Assembly (NCBI GenBank): GCA_033763995.1
Contig: JANRJL010000004.1
Location: 1 to 64,000 of the forward strand
Direction: 5' to 3'
Length of the DNA: 64,000 bases
Source of the DNA: GCA-2737725 sp033763995
GTDB taxonomy: Bacteria; Pseudomonadota; Alphaproteobacteria; Rhodospirillales; Rhodospirillaceae
Position 1 is the first letter of the stretch. Every line of letters starts with the position of its first letter. A program made the translations under genes and the position numbers. This document shows, piece by piece, positions 55,976-64,000 of the stretch. Below the pieces are notes generated by a model. That model did not search any database. It was not told the DNA's origin and saw only the letters and a program-made list of their open reading frames with translations.

Positions 55976-56017
55976 AATCAGAGTTATTTAACTGCCGCGC
56001 GTTAAATAACTCCGATT
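55976..56017. terminator. AT-rich inverted repeat after the DUF1428 gene
   Basis: Left arm 55976-55992 and right arm 56001-56017 pair with one mismatch. The inner 12 bases GAGTTATTTAAC/GTTAAATAACTC are perfect. An 8-base GC loop lies between. It is 18 bases past the stop; a short T-rich run follows. Probably a transcription boundary before the MazEF module. Confidence 0.6.
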
Positions 56018-56062
56018 TAATTTAATGCCGCTTGGAGCTGGCGCTAGGGGCCGGGTTCTGTT

Positions 56063-56085
56063 ATGTGTATCTTTCGGATATACAT
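56063..56085. promoter_or_regulatory. MazE-type operator
   Basis: ATGTGTATC (56063-56071) and GATATACAT (56077-56085) form an inverted repeat with one mismatch and a 5-base centre, ending 14 bases before the antitoxin ATG. MazE/AbrB-type antitoxins autorepress at such AT-rich palindromes. Function inferred from position. Confidence 0.65.
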
Positions 56086-56099
56086 AAAGGGCGCGGTCG

Positions 56100-56345
56100 A
56101 TGCCGGTTCAAGTGCAAATCTCGAAATGGGGTAACAGCCTGGGCCTGCGCGTGCCGCGCGACGTGGCCGCCCGCGTCGGCCTGACGGAAGGCGCCCGCGT
56201 GGACATCGACACCTCGCCCGACGGGCGCATCATCGTCACGCGCTCGCGCCGCCGCTTCACGCTCGATGAGTTGCTCTCCGGCATGACGCCCGAACGCGAA
56301 CATGCGCTCGAGGATGACGGCCCGGTGGGCGAGGAAACGCTGTAG
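56100..56345 (+). CDS. MazE/PemI-type antitoxin (AbrB fold)
   Basis: An 81-residue protein. Residues 1-50 form a SpoVT/AbrB swapped-hairpin DNA-binding domain (VQVQISKWGNSLGLRVPRDVAARVGLTEGARVDIDTSPDGRIIVTR). The acidic C-terminal tail (LDELLSGMTPEREHALEDDGPVGEE) should occupy the MazF active site. Four bases separate its stop from the toxin start. An operator-like palindrome lies immediately upstream. Confidence 0.93.
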   Translation: MPVQVQISKWGNSLGLRVPRDVAARVGLTEGARVDIDTSPDGRIIVTRSRRRFTLDELLSGMTPEREHALEDDGPVGEETL

Positions 56346-56349
56346 CCCC

Positions 56350-56685
56350 ATGACGGACCTGCCCGAGCGCGGCAGTTTGGTGTGGCTGCTGTTCTCACCG
56401 CAGGCGGGCAGTGAGCAGGCCGGACGCCGGCCCGGAATTGTATTGACCACGCGCAGCTACCACGAGCTTTCGCGGCTGGCGATCGTGTGTCCCATCACCT
56501 CGCGCGCACGCGGTTGGCCATTGGAAGTGAAACTTCCAGATGGACTGCCCGTATCGGGAGTCGTCATGGTCGATCAGGTGAAAAGCATCGATCGCGAAGC
56601 GCGGAAGATGGAGATCATCGGCGCCGCGCCGCCCGAGGTGCTCGACGAGATCGACGCGCGCCTCGCGCCGCTGTTGAGTTTGTGA
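56350..56685 (+). CDS. MazF/PemK-type mRNA endoribonuclease toxin
   Basis: A 111-residue protein. The toxin signature is visible: ERGSLVWLLFSPQAGSEQAGRRPGIVLTTRSYHELSRLAIVCPITSR, then GVVMVDQVKSIDREARKMEII. The RRPGIVL Arg and the VCPIT Thr correspond to conserved active-site positions. It should cleave mRNA at a short specific motif when free of MazE. It converges on a low-GC orphan gene 8 bases away. Confidence 0.94.
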   Translation: MTDLPERGSLVWLLFSPQAGSEQAGRRPGIVLTTRSYHELSRLAIVCPITSRARGWPLEVKLPDGLPVSGVVMVDQVKSIDREARKMEIIGAAPPEVLDEIDARLAPLLSL

Positions 56686-56693
56686 GTTGTGTT

Positions 56694-56981
56694 TCAATTA
56701 CCCTTGGGTAATTCGTCTTGAAGCAAGATAACATCGTAAGAGTATCGAATTGCCTCTTCACACGCCCATGCTAGGGCATCATCTCTATTTAAGCGGCGAA
56801 TGGGGAATGTCCGAAATGCAGCGACAACGGCCCCATACTTAATTTCCCCTGATTTTTGCTCATAGCCAGTTAGCATCGCACACTCATCCTTACCTGAGCT
56901 TCCACTCAAATATAAATGAAGGTGCAGACTATTTGGATGGCTAGTCCCGTTCCATATCTTAACTGGAAAATTTGTCATCAT
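56694..56981 (-). CDS. Low-GC hypothetical protein
   Basis: A 95-residue protein with no recognised family. It has a mixed composition (FPVKIWNGTSHPNSLHLHLYLSG, GEIKYGAVVAAFRTFPIRRLNRDDALAWACEEAIRYSYDVILL) with no membrane helix. Base composition is clearly richer in A and T than all neighbours, a sign of recent acquisition. It starts 3 bases after the fumarase stop on the same strand, without a clear ribosome site, and ends 8 bases from mazF. It may be real or a decayed fragment. Confidence 0.55.
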   Translation of the reverse strand: MMTNFPVKIWNGTSHPNSLHLHLYLSGSSGKDECAMLTGYEQKSGEIKYGAVVAAFRTFPIRRLNRDDALAWACEEAIRYSYDVILLQDELPKGN

Positions 56982-56984
56982 GGC

Positions 56985-58598
<1,614 letters not shown>

Positions 58599-58640
58599 GG
58601 CGTGATCCGTTCCTTGTAAATTCAACAGCCTTATTCTGCC

Positions 58641-58760
58641 CCCTCACCCGACACTTGGTGTCGACCTCTCCCACGAGGGGAGAGGTTTTTTTGCGTTGCA
58701 TCTCGTCAACCCTCTCCCCCCGAGGGAGAGGGTGCCGAGCGGAGCGAGGCGGTGAGGGGG
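58641..58760. repeat. Dispersed palindromic repeat (REP-like)
   Basis: A block that begins CCCTCACCCG and ends GGTGAGGGGG. It contains two hairpins: CCTCTCCC/GGGAGAGG (58665-58685), followed by seven T on the plus strand, and CCCTCTCC/GGAGAGGG about 40 bases later. Such intergenic blocks are common dispersed repeats in proteobacteria. It lies between fumA and sspB; no gene is supported. Confidence 0.75.
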
Positions 58761-58798
58761 AAGCCGCAACCGTCGCTGCGTGGCGGGGTATCCAGAAT

Positions 58799-59380
58799 CT
58801 ACTTCTTGCGAAACTTGTCGAGCGTGATGACTTTGTTTTCATCGTCGCTGGGCGCGGCGGGCGCGGGCGACACCACGGTCGGGCGCGGCCCATCTTTTGA
58901 CATAGCATCCTTGGCCTTGCCGCTGTTGGCCGCCTTGTCGGGGGTGGCGCCGGTGCCGGCGGTGATCTTGGCCTCGTCGCGCGCGCGCGCCTCGCGGTCC
59001 TCGTCGGCGCCGGATTTTTCGACGAACTCCACGTGAAACTGCAGGCCGAACTTGGCGTGGGGGTCGGCGAAGGCCGTGACCGCGGCGAAGGGCACCTTGA
59101 GGCGCTGGCTCACGCCCGAGAAGCTGAGCGTGATCTCGAAGCCGTCGTCGTTCACCTTCAAGTCCCAGAACTGGTGCTGCAGCACGATGGTCATCTCGTT
59201 GGGGTGCAGCGTGCGCAAGCTCTCGGGGATGCGCACCTGGGGATGGGTGGTGTCGAAGGTGATGTAGAAATGGTGCGAGCCCGGCAGCCCTTGCGTGGCG
59301 GTGATGGTCAGCGCCTGGCGCAGCACGCCGCGCAGCGCGTCTTCCACCATCCGCTCGTAACTGAAGGACGAAATCGCCAT
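58799..59380 (-). CDS. sspB: ClpXP adaptor SspB (alphaproteobacterial type)
   Basis: A 193-residue SspB-alpha. The core (SYERMVEDALRGVLRQALTITATQGLPGSHHFYITFDTTHPQVRIPESLRTLHPNEMTIVLQHQFWDL) binds ssrA tags. A long flexible linker then leads to the ClpX-binding motif VITLDKFRKK at the C-terminus. It delivers ssrA-tagged proteins to ClpXP. The tmRNA gene that encodes the tag lies directly upstream on the same strand. A nested hairpin sits between them. The start has a weak GAGTCCTC upstream and is the family start. Confidence 0.95.
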   Translation of the reverse strand: MAISSFSYERMVEDALRGVLRQALTITATQGLPGSHHFYITFDTTHPQVRIPESLRTLHPNEMTIVLQHQFWDLKVNDDGFEITLSFSGVSQRLKVPFAAVTAFADPHAKFGLQFHVEFVEKSGADEDREARARDEAKITAGTGATPDKAANSGKAKDAMSKDGPRPTVVSPAPAAPSDDENKVITLDKFRKK

Positions 59381-59399
59381 GAGGACTCTTTAATTGTTT

Positions 59400-59460
59400 G
59401 TCGTAATTTCACCGTTTGATCCGTGGGCCAACCGGTTCCCACTTGTCGGGAAATTACGAC
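59400..59460. repeat. Nested hairpin between ssrA and sspB
   Basis: Outer arms GTCGTAATTTC (59400-59410) and GAAATTACGAC (59450-59460) are perfect over 11 bases. Inside are GTGGG (59423-59427) and CCCAC (59438-59442), and between those the palindrome AACCGGTT (59430-59437). It lies 20 bases upstream of the sspB start and downstream of ssrA. There is no T tract, so it is not a plain terminator. Confidence 0.6.
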
Positions 59461-59499
59461 TTATTTTCCCCCGCGCCGCCGCGGACTGCAATGGCCTAT

Positions 59500-59870
59500 A
59501 ACGTGCGGAAGTTGCAAGGAAAAGCGGTTGCGGATGCCGGGAATAAAGTGGGGGGCTTCTGTTGCCCGGTGCCCCCCGAACCGCGCTTTGGACATGTAAC
59601 CTAGCGGCCGTTAGGCAGCGAGGCGGACGTCCTCAACGAGTGCAACGTTGTCGTTGGCACTTTTAAAATGGCCCGATAACGGCGGTACCATGCCGGGCAC
59701 AAGCGCAGCCTTTATCACGCCCGTCGATCCTGGATCGGCCCCCAAAAGCCCGCCTTCAAGTTGCAAACGCAACGCAGTGAAAGCGGGCCGGAGAGTGGTG
59801 GAGCCGCCGGGCACTGCCCCCGGGTCCGAAACGTCTATTTCGCAACGTGTTTAGCGCCATAGCCGCCGAA
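59500..59870 (-). ncRNA. ssrA: tmRNA, circularly permuted two-piece form
   Basis: Transcribed on the minus strand. The acceptor piece comes first and ends CGGCTCCACCA (CCA at 59796-59798), preceded by a T arm with CCGGG/CCCGG. After about 53 bases the coding piece begins GGGGGCCGATCCAGGATCG (from 59743), the standard tmRNA 5' end. The two acceptor strands pair over 7 bases with a G3-U70 wobble, the alanine identity. The tag frame is at 59611-59658. A TATATT -10 element lies at 59882-59887. Ends are approximate. It rescues stalled ribosomes with SmpB. Confidence 0.93.
59611..59658 (-). other. tmRNA proteolysis-tag reading frame
   Basis: From the resume codon GCC at 59658 the frame reads ANDNVALVEDVRLAA and ends at TAA (59611-59613). 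The AND(N) start fits recognition by SspB, and the LAA end is the ClpX/ClpA degron. Confidence 0.93.
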
Positions 59871-59923
59871 GCGGCATTGCTAATATAGTGCAAACGAGGC
59901 GGATTCGCCATGGGGGACGCAAC

Positions 59924-60595
59924 GTGATCGATTCCTACGATTTGACGCTGTGGTTCCATGTGGCCGTGATGGGCTACTGGCTGGGCAGCGACTTCGTGCT
60001 CAACGCGCTGACGCACTATTTCAAGAACGCCCACGACCTGCCCGTCGCCCAGCGCATGAAGTTGTGGGACTTTTTACTGCTGGTGGACCAGCATCCGCGC
60101 AACGCGCTGATCCTGTCGATCCCCCTGGGTTTTCAACTGGCGGCCGACTTGGACCTGTCGCCCATCAAGGGCCCGATGCTGGCCGCGCTGTGGGTGGCCT
60201 CCATCGCCTGGTTCGTCTTCATATGGGTGCTGCACTTTCAGGTGGGCAAGCCCGGCTACCGCCAGCTCAACAAGATGGACCTGACCCTGCGCTACAGCCT
60301 CATCGTCGTGCTGTTCGTCGTCGGCGCGGGCTCGGTGCTGGGCGAGGGGCCGCTCGCGGCCAAGTGGCTCGGCGCCAAGGTGGCGCTGTTCGCGCTGATT
60401 ATCGCCGGCGGCATGGCCATTCGCCACTACATCGCGCAGGTTTACGCGGTGTTCCCGAAACTGACGGCCCAGGGCTCCACCCCCGAGGTGGAGCGCGTCA
60501 TCACGCACGCCTTGAACTGGGGCAGTTATGTGCTGTTCGGCATGTGGGGACTGATCTTCGTCATCGGCTATTTGGGCGCCGCCAAGCCGTTTTAG
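59924..60595 (+). CDS. Six-helix membrane protein of unknown function
   Basis: A 223-residue protein with six hydrophobic helices (LTLWFHVAVMGYWLGSDFVLNAL, ILSIPLGFQLAADL, LWVASIAWFVFIWVLHF, YSLIVVLFVVGAGSVLG, AKVALFALIIAGGMAIRHYIA, YVLFGMWGLIFVIGYLG). Helix 1 has the His/Trp/Gly spacing seen in CopD/DUF2269-like proteins, but no family is secure. Start is GTG 59924 with GGGGGA 7 bases upstream; the gap to ssrA is divergent. No neighbouring gene suggests a role. Confidence 0.78.
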   Translation: MIDSYDLTLWFHVAVMGYWLGSDFVLNALTHYFKNAHDLPVAQRMKLWDFLLLVDQHPRNALILSIPLGFQLAADLDLSPIKGPMLAALWVASIAWFVFIWVLHFQVGKPGYRQLNKMDLTLRYSLIVVLFVVGAGSVLGEGPLAAKWLGAKVALFALIIAGGMAIRHYIAQVYAVFPKLTAQGSTPEVERVITHALNWGSYVLFGMWGLIFVIGYLGAAKPF

Positions 60596-60624
60596 GCCAT
60601 CACTACGGATGTCACTACCTCTAC

Positions 60625-60715
60625 TGTCATCCTGGGGCTTGTCCCCAGGATCCAGGGTTACTGCTAGACTTGTGCGTGTGACTCTTGGGTCCTGGGAATA
60701 AATCCCAGGACGACA
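60625..60715. repeat. Dispersed palindromic repeat with two hairpins
   Basis: TGTCATCCTGGGG... begins at 60625; CCTGGGG (60631-60637) and CCCCAGG (60643-60649) form one hairpin. TCCTGGGA (60690-60697) and TCCCAGGA (60703-60710) form another. The ends TGTCAT and GACGACA are roughly complementary. This is the kind of intergenic repeat common in alphaproteobacteria. It fills most of the gap before thyA. Confidence 0.7.
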
Positions 60716-60820
60716 ATTGAGTTGAATTCTGCAAGTTCGCGGGAATTTTCTTGTGGATAACGCGCCTTCAGCAATTCTCGCCCTCGCGACAAACGGACGG
60801 CCTCGCGCTATAAGGCGGCC

Positions 60821-61615
60821 ATGCAGCAATACCTCGACCTACTCGACCGCGTGCTCAAGACCGGCGTGAAAAAGTCCGACCGCACCGGCACCGGCACCTA
60901 CAGCGTCTTCGGCCATCAAATGCGTTTCGATTTGGCCGAGGGTTTTCCGCTGCTGACCACCAAAAAGCTGCACGTGAAGTCGATCGTTCATGAGCTGCTC
61001 TGGTTCCTGAAGGGCGACACCAACATCAAGTACTTGAAGGACCACGGCGTCTCCATCTGGGACGCCTGGGCCGACGAGGACGGCGACCTGGGGCCGGTCT
61101 ATGGCTACCAGTGGCGCAGTTGGCCCACGCTCGACGGCCGCAAGATCGACCAGATCGCCAATGTGGTGCGTTCGATCAAGACCACGCCCGACAGCCGCCG
61201 TCACATCGTCACCGCCTGGAACCCCGCCGACGTGGACGACATGGCGCTGCCGCCGTGCCATTGCCTGTTCCAGTTCTATGTCGCCGAGGGCAGGCTGTCG
61301 TGCCAGCTGTATCAGCGCAGCGCCGACATTTTTCTGGGCGTGCCCTTCAACATCGCCTCCTACGCGCTGCTGACCCTGATGATCGGGCAGGTGACGGGCC
61401 TGAAGCCCGGCGAGTTCGTGCACACCTTCGGCGACGCGCACCTTTACACCAACCACGTCGAGCAGGCGCACATTCAGCTCAGCCGCGCGCCGCGCCCCTT
61501 GCCGAGCATGACCTTGAACCCCTCCGTGGGCGACATTTTCGGCTTCAGGTACGACGACTTCACGCTGGCGAACTACAACCCTCATCCGCACATCGCCGCC
61601 AAGGTGGCGGTGTAA
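60821..61615 (+). CDS. thyA: Thymidylate synthase
   Basis: A 264-residue enzyme, the standard length. MQQYLDLLDRVLKTGVKKSDRTGTGTYSVFGHQMRFDL opens the protein. The catalytic Cys is in DDMALPPCHCLFQFYV. QRSADIFLGVPFNIASYALL and HTFGDAHLYTNHVEQAHIQLSR bind dUMP and folate. It makes dTMP from dUMP using methylene-THF. folA, which regenerates THF, follows after 17 bases, a common operon. Confidence 0.98.
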   Translation: MQQYLDLLDRVLKTGVKKSDRTGTGTYSVFGHQMRFDLAEGFPLLTTKKLHVKSIVHELLWFLKGDTNIKYLKDHGVSIWDAWADEDGDLGPVYGYQWRSWPTLDGRKIDQIANVVRSIKTTPDSRRHIVTAWNPADVDDMALPPCHCLFQFYVAEGRLSCQLYQRSADIFLGVPFNIASYALLTLMIGQVTGLKPGEFVHTFGDAHLYTNHVEQAHIQLSRAPRPLPSMTLNPSVGDIFGFRYDDFTLANYNPHPHIAAKVAV

Positions 61616-61632
61616 TCCCCGGGCGCTGCGCG

Positions 61633-62145
61633 TTGACCCGCGACATCGTCGTGTCCCTGATCGTGGCGCGCGCCGAAAACGGCGTCATCGGCGCCGGCGG
61701 CAAGCTGCCCTGGCACATCTCGGCGGACTTGAAGCACTTCAAGGCGCTGACCGTGGGCAAGCCCGTGGTCATGGGCCGCAAGACTTACGAGTCCATCGGC
61801 AAGCCCTTGCCCCGGCGCACCAACATCGTGATTACACGCGATCCCAACTGGCGCGCCGAGGGTGTCGTGGTGGCGCACGACTTGGCCACGGCGCTGGCGC
61901 TGGCCTACGAGGACGCGCACCGCACCGGCGTGGACGAAGTCATGATCATCGGCGGGGCGGAGATTTACGCCCAGGCCTTGCCGCACGCCAAGCGCATCCA
62001 TCTCACCGAGATTCACCGCGATTATGCGGGCGACACGCGCCTCGCGCTGAACCTCGCGGGTTGGCAGGAGCGCGACCGCGTCACCCATGCGCCCGAAACG
62101 CCCGGTGGCCCGGCCTTCAGCTTCACAACGCTGGAGCGCGGCTGA
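61633..62145 (+). CDS. folA: Dihydrofolate reductase
   Basis: About 170 residues. VSLIVARAENGVIGAGGKLPWHISADLKHFKALTVGKPVVMGRKTYESIGKPLPRRTNIVITRD covers the substrate loop and NADPH site, with Trp in LPWH and the conserved Asp in SADLKHF. VMIIGGAEIYAQALPHA is the second NADPH motif. It reduces the DHF released by ThyA. The start is uncertain: TTG 61633 or GTG 61651, neither with a good ribosome site, so translation may depend on coupling to thyA. Confidence 0.95.
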   Translation: MTRDIVVSLIVARAENGVIGAGGKLPWHISADLKHFKALTVGKPVVMGRKTYESIGKPLPRRTNIVITRDPNWRAEGVVVAHDLATALALAYEDAHRTGVDEVMIIGGAEIYAQALPHAKRIHLTEIHRDYAGDTRLALNLAGWQERDRVTHAPETPGGPAFSFTTLERG

Positions 62146-62160
62146 GGTCGGCGATTGAAG

Positions 62161-62180
62161 TTATGCCAGATATGGCATAA
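62161..62180. promoter_or_regulatory. Perfect 20-base operator of the HigBA-type module
   Basis: TTATGCCAGATATGGCATAA is an inverted repeat with 8-base arms and a 4-base centre. It lies 27 bases before the toxin start, where the promoter should be. HigA-type antitoxins repress at such palindromes. Function inferred. Confidence 0.8.
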
Positions 62181-62206
62181 AGTGATTACTCGAAGACGGA
62201 AAAAGA

Positions 62207-62599
62207 ATGGCCCGATTGATTTACCTTGCGCCGTCGCCAAAGCGAGTTCGATGGTTGCGCGATAGTCGGTTGGCCTTGCAAGGCTTGCCGCCCCAAGTCA
62301 GGCAGCATGTAGGGCGCGCCTTATGGGAAGCCCAACTCGGCCAGAAGTCGCTATCTGCGAAACCTTTAAAGGGCTTTGGCGGCGCGGGCGTTCTCGAAAT
62401 TGTCGACTTCTTTGGTGGTAACGCATACCGGGCGGTCTACACAGTCAAATTCGCGGGAGTCATTTACGTCTTGTTGGTTTTCCAGAAGAAATCGAAAAAG
62501 AAAGTGGCTACGCCCAAGAACATCGTGTCGCTCATCCATGAGCGCCTAAAGCTGGCAGCAGAGGATTACGAACAATGGCAAGCAGAAAATCAAAGCTGA
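62207..62599 (+). CDS. RelE/HigB-like toxin (Gp49 family)
   Basis: A 130-residue protein. YLAPSPKRVRWLRDSRLALQGLPPQVRQHVGRALWEAQLGQKSLSAKPLKGFGGAGVLEIVDFFGGNAYRAVYTVKFAGVIYVLLVFQKKSKKK is the Gp49/HigB fold with the basic strand and Lys-rich end typical of ribosome-dependent nucleases. The toxin gene precedes the antitoxin, as in higBA. The two genes overlap by 25 bases. Its ATG follows a perfect palindromic operator. Confidence 0.92.
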   Translation: MARLIYLAPSPKRVRWLRDSRLALQGLPPQVRQHVGRALWEAQLGQKSLSAKPLKGFGGAGVLEIVDFFGGNAYRAVYTVKFAGVIYVLLVFQKKSKKKVATPKNIVSLIHERLKLAAEDYEQWQAENQS

Positions 62600-62916
62600 A
62601 AATTGAAGAGAGTTCCGGCAACGTGTTCGCCGACATCGGATTGCCGCACCCCGAGGAAGAGTTGGCGCGGGCGCAATTGTCATTGCACATCATGCACTTC
62701 ATCAAGTCGCGCCGCATGACGCAAAAAACAGCGGCGAAATTGATGAAGGTTGATCAGCCGAAAGTATCGGCAATTTTCAACGGCCACCTCGAGGGCTTTT
62801 CAAGCGACCGTTTACTAAGGATGCTGACGATGCTCGGGCAAGACGTCGACATTACGATCCGTGGGTCGCGCCGCGCGGGCCAGCGCGGCCGTGTCTTTGT
62901 CCGCCAAGCCGCCTAA
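62575..62916 (+). CDS. HigA-like antitoxin (XRE family helix-turn-helix)
   Basis: A 113-residue protein. The helix-turn-helix is LHIMHFIKSRRMTQKTAAKLMKVDQPKVSAIFNGHLEGFSSDRLLRMLTML, of the group in which the antitoxin follows a Gp49 toxin. AGAGGA lies upstream, within the toxin gene. The C-terminus is Arg-rich. Its stop overlaps that of the convergent mrp gene by 4 bases. It should repress through the operator at 62161-62180. Confidence 0.93.
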   Translation: MASRKSKLKIEESSGNVFADIGLPHPEEELARAQLSLHIMHFIKSRRMTQKTAAKLMKVDQPKVSAIFNGHLEGFSSDRLLRMLTMLGQDVDITIRGSRRAGQRGRVFVRQAA

Positions 62917-64000
62917 CCCTTTCCGAAAATCCCGCCCAAGCTGATCTTGGGCGCTTTTTTCTGCGCCGCTCCGCCGGAGAGTTTCGCCCAGATTTTTTCC
63001 GCGATGGCGGTGTAGGCCTTGGCGTGGGGGCTGTCGGGTTGGGCCGCGACGATGGGTGTGCCGCCGTCGGAGGTCAGCCGGATTTGCAAATCCAGCGGCA
63101 ACTCGCCCAAGAAGTCCGCGCCCAATTCGTCGGCGGTGCGGTGCGCGCCGCCGTGGGCGAAAATCTCGTCGCGATGCCCGCACTTGGGGCAGAGGTAGTA
63201 GCTCATGTTCTCGATCACGCCGAGGATGGGCACCTCGACACGGCGGAACATGTTGAGGCCCTTGCGCGCATCCAGCAGCGCGATGTCCTGCGGCGTGGAG
63301 ACGATCACCGCGCCCGCCAGCGGCACGCGCTGGCTCATGGTGAGTTGCGTGTCGCCCGTGCCCGGCGGCATGTCGACGATCATCACGTCGACCGCGGGCC
63401 AATCGCCGAGCCAATCGACGTCGCGCAGCATTTGTTCCAGGGCGCCCATGACCATGGGGCCGCGCCAGACGATGGGATTGTCCTCGGCGATCATGAAGCC
63501 GATGGACATCACCTTCACGCCGTGGGCTTCCAGCGGGACCACCTTCTTGCCGTCGGAGCGGGGCTTCTGGTCGGCCAAGCCCATGAGGCGCGGCTGCGAC
63601 GGCCCGAAAATATCGGCGTCGAAAATCGCCACCTTGTGGCCGAGCTTCGCCAGCGCCACGGCGAGGTTGGTGGCGGTGGTGGATTTGCCGACGCCGCCCT
63701 TGCCCGAGGCCACCGCGACGATGTGGCGCACGCCCGCCAGTTCGATCCGCCCGCCGCCGCCCTTGCCGGCGGGCGCGGCTTGCGGCGTGGGCTTGGGCGC
63801 GGCCTCGGCGGTCAGCACCACGGTGGCCGAAATGACGCCCGGCAAGGTGCCAAGTTTTTTCTCGGCCACCGCCCGCACCGGCTCCAGCCGGGGTCCCAGC
63901 GCGGCGGGGACTTCCATCACGACGGTGACATGGCCGTCCTGGGTCAGCACGTCCTTGACCCATTGGCGGGCGACGATATCAAGCCCGGCGGTGCCGGAAT
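62913..64000 (-). CDS. mrp: Mrp/ApbC iron-sulfur cluster carrier (cut at the right edge)
   Basis: At least 362 residues visible. The frame remains open to the window end, and the residues before 63950 (LDIVARQWVKDVL) match the MIP18-like N-terminal domain, so the start lies outside. The P-loop NTPase domain has VASGKGGVGKSTTATNLAVALA and DADIFGPSQPRLMG. VDMPPGTGDTQLT and the Fe-S ligand pair in YYLCPKCGHRDEIF are characteristic. It loads 4Fe-4S clusters onto apoproteins. The GTG at 63950 is therefore not the likely start. Confidence 0.95.
   Translation of the reverse strand, partial: SGTAGLDIVARQWVKDVLTQDGHVTVVMEVPAALGPRLEPVRAVAEKKLGTLPGVISATVVLTAEAAPKPTPQAAPAGKGGGGRIELAGVRHIVAVASGKGGVGKSTTATNLAVALAKLGHKVAIFDADIFGPSQPRLMGLADQKPRSDGKKVVPLEAHGVKVMSIGFMIAEDNPIVWRGPMVMGALEQMLRDVDWLGDWPAVDVMIVDMPPGTGDTQLTMSQRVPLAGAVIVSTPQDIALLDARKGLNMFRRVEVPILGVIENMSYYLCPKCGHRDEIFAHGGAHRTADELGADFLGELPLDLQIRLTSDGGTPIVAAQPDSPHAKAYTAIAEKIWAKLSGGAAQKKAPKISLGGIFGKG

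Noticed and set aside
59416..59854. Small frames in the tmRNA region on both strands
   Set aside because: The only translated part is the tag frame at 59611-59658. The rest is tmRNA structure.

Overview
The window is a gene-dense, high-GC chromosomal segment from an alphaproteobacterium. The evidence is a circularly permuted two-piece tmRNA with an ANDN-type tag, an SspB-alpha type ClpXP adaptor, a complete dcw (division and cell wall) cluster with a long-tailed FtsZ and mraZ to ftsZ gene order, and RpoH and MlaA/MlaC of the expected type. The family cannot be fixed from the sequence alone. There is no rRNA, tRNA, insertion sequence, phage or CRISPR array. Accessory DNA is limited to three toxin-antitoxin modules, one low-GC orphan and two dispersed palindromic repeats.

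Layout. Positions 1-5196 (minus strand) hold two related autotransporters that flank a family III CoA-transferase with gaps of only 3 and 5 bases; the downstream autotransporter runs off the left edge. Positions 5380-8070 (plus) hold the ribosome-associated ABC-F ATPase EttA and an eight-helix membrane protein of unknown function. Positions 8114-8809 are a FitAB/VapBC-type toxin-antitoxin pair with a palindromic operator. Then come mlaC and mlaA (minus; outer-membrane lipid asymmetry), metF, a diguanylate cyclase, the UvrD/PcrA helicase, prmA and an M24 aminopeptidase (plus).

Positions 17918-43936 form a long minus-strand block. From its 5' end it reads mraZ, rsmH, ftsL, ftsI, murE, murF, mraY, murD, ftsW, murG, murC, murB, ddl, ftsQ, ftsA, ftsZ and a UUCG-loop terminator, then lpxC, bamD, recN, ligA and a PAS-domain protein. 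Most dcw neighbours overlap by 4 bases, which suggests translational coupling. The mraZ promoter region carries a 10-base-period TGGG direct-repeat array that matches the known MraZ operator pattern. Just upstream lies the RNase P RNA gene rnpB.

Positions 44598-47257 hold an AmpD-like amidase, a DMT-family transporter preceded by a perfect inverted repeat, and rpoH with a strong terminator. Positions 47549-52394 (plus) hold a DmdC-like acyl-CoA dehydrogenase and a large AsmA-family protein. Positions 52401-54636 (minus) are a coupled hydrolase, fumC and ribbon-helix-helix trio. YceI and DUF1428 proteins, a MazEF module with its operator, a low-GC orphan and a class I fumarase follow, so both fumarase classes occur within 5 kb.

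The right end pairs sspB with ssrA, so the ClpXP adaptor is adjacent to the RNA that encodes the tag it recognises. It then carries a six-helix membrane protein, thyA-folA, a HigBA-type module with a perfect 20-base operator, and a Mrp/ApbC iron-sulfur carrier that is cut by the window edge. No wholly new system is evident. The strongest leads are the autotransporter/CoA-transferase cassette, the ssrA-sspB linkage with a nested hairpin between them, and several precise palindromes next to start codons.
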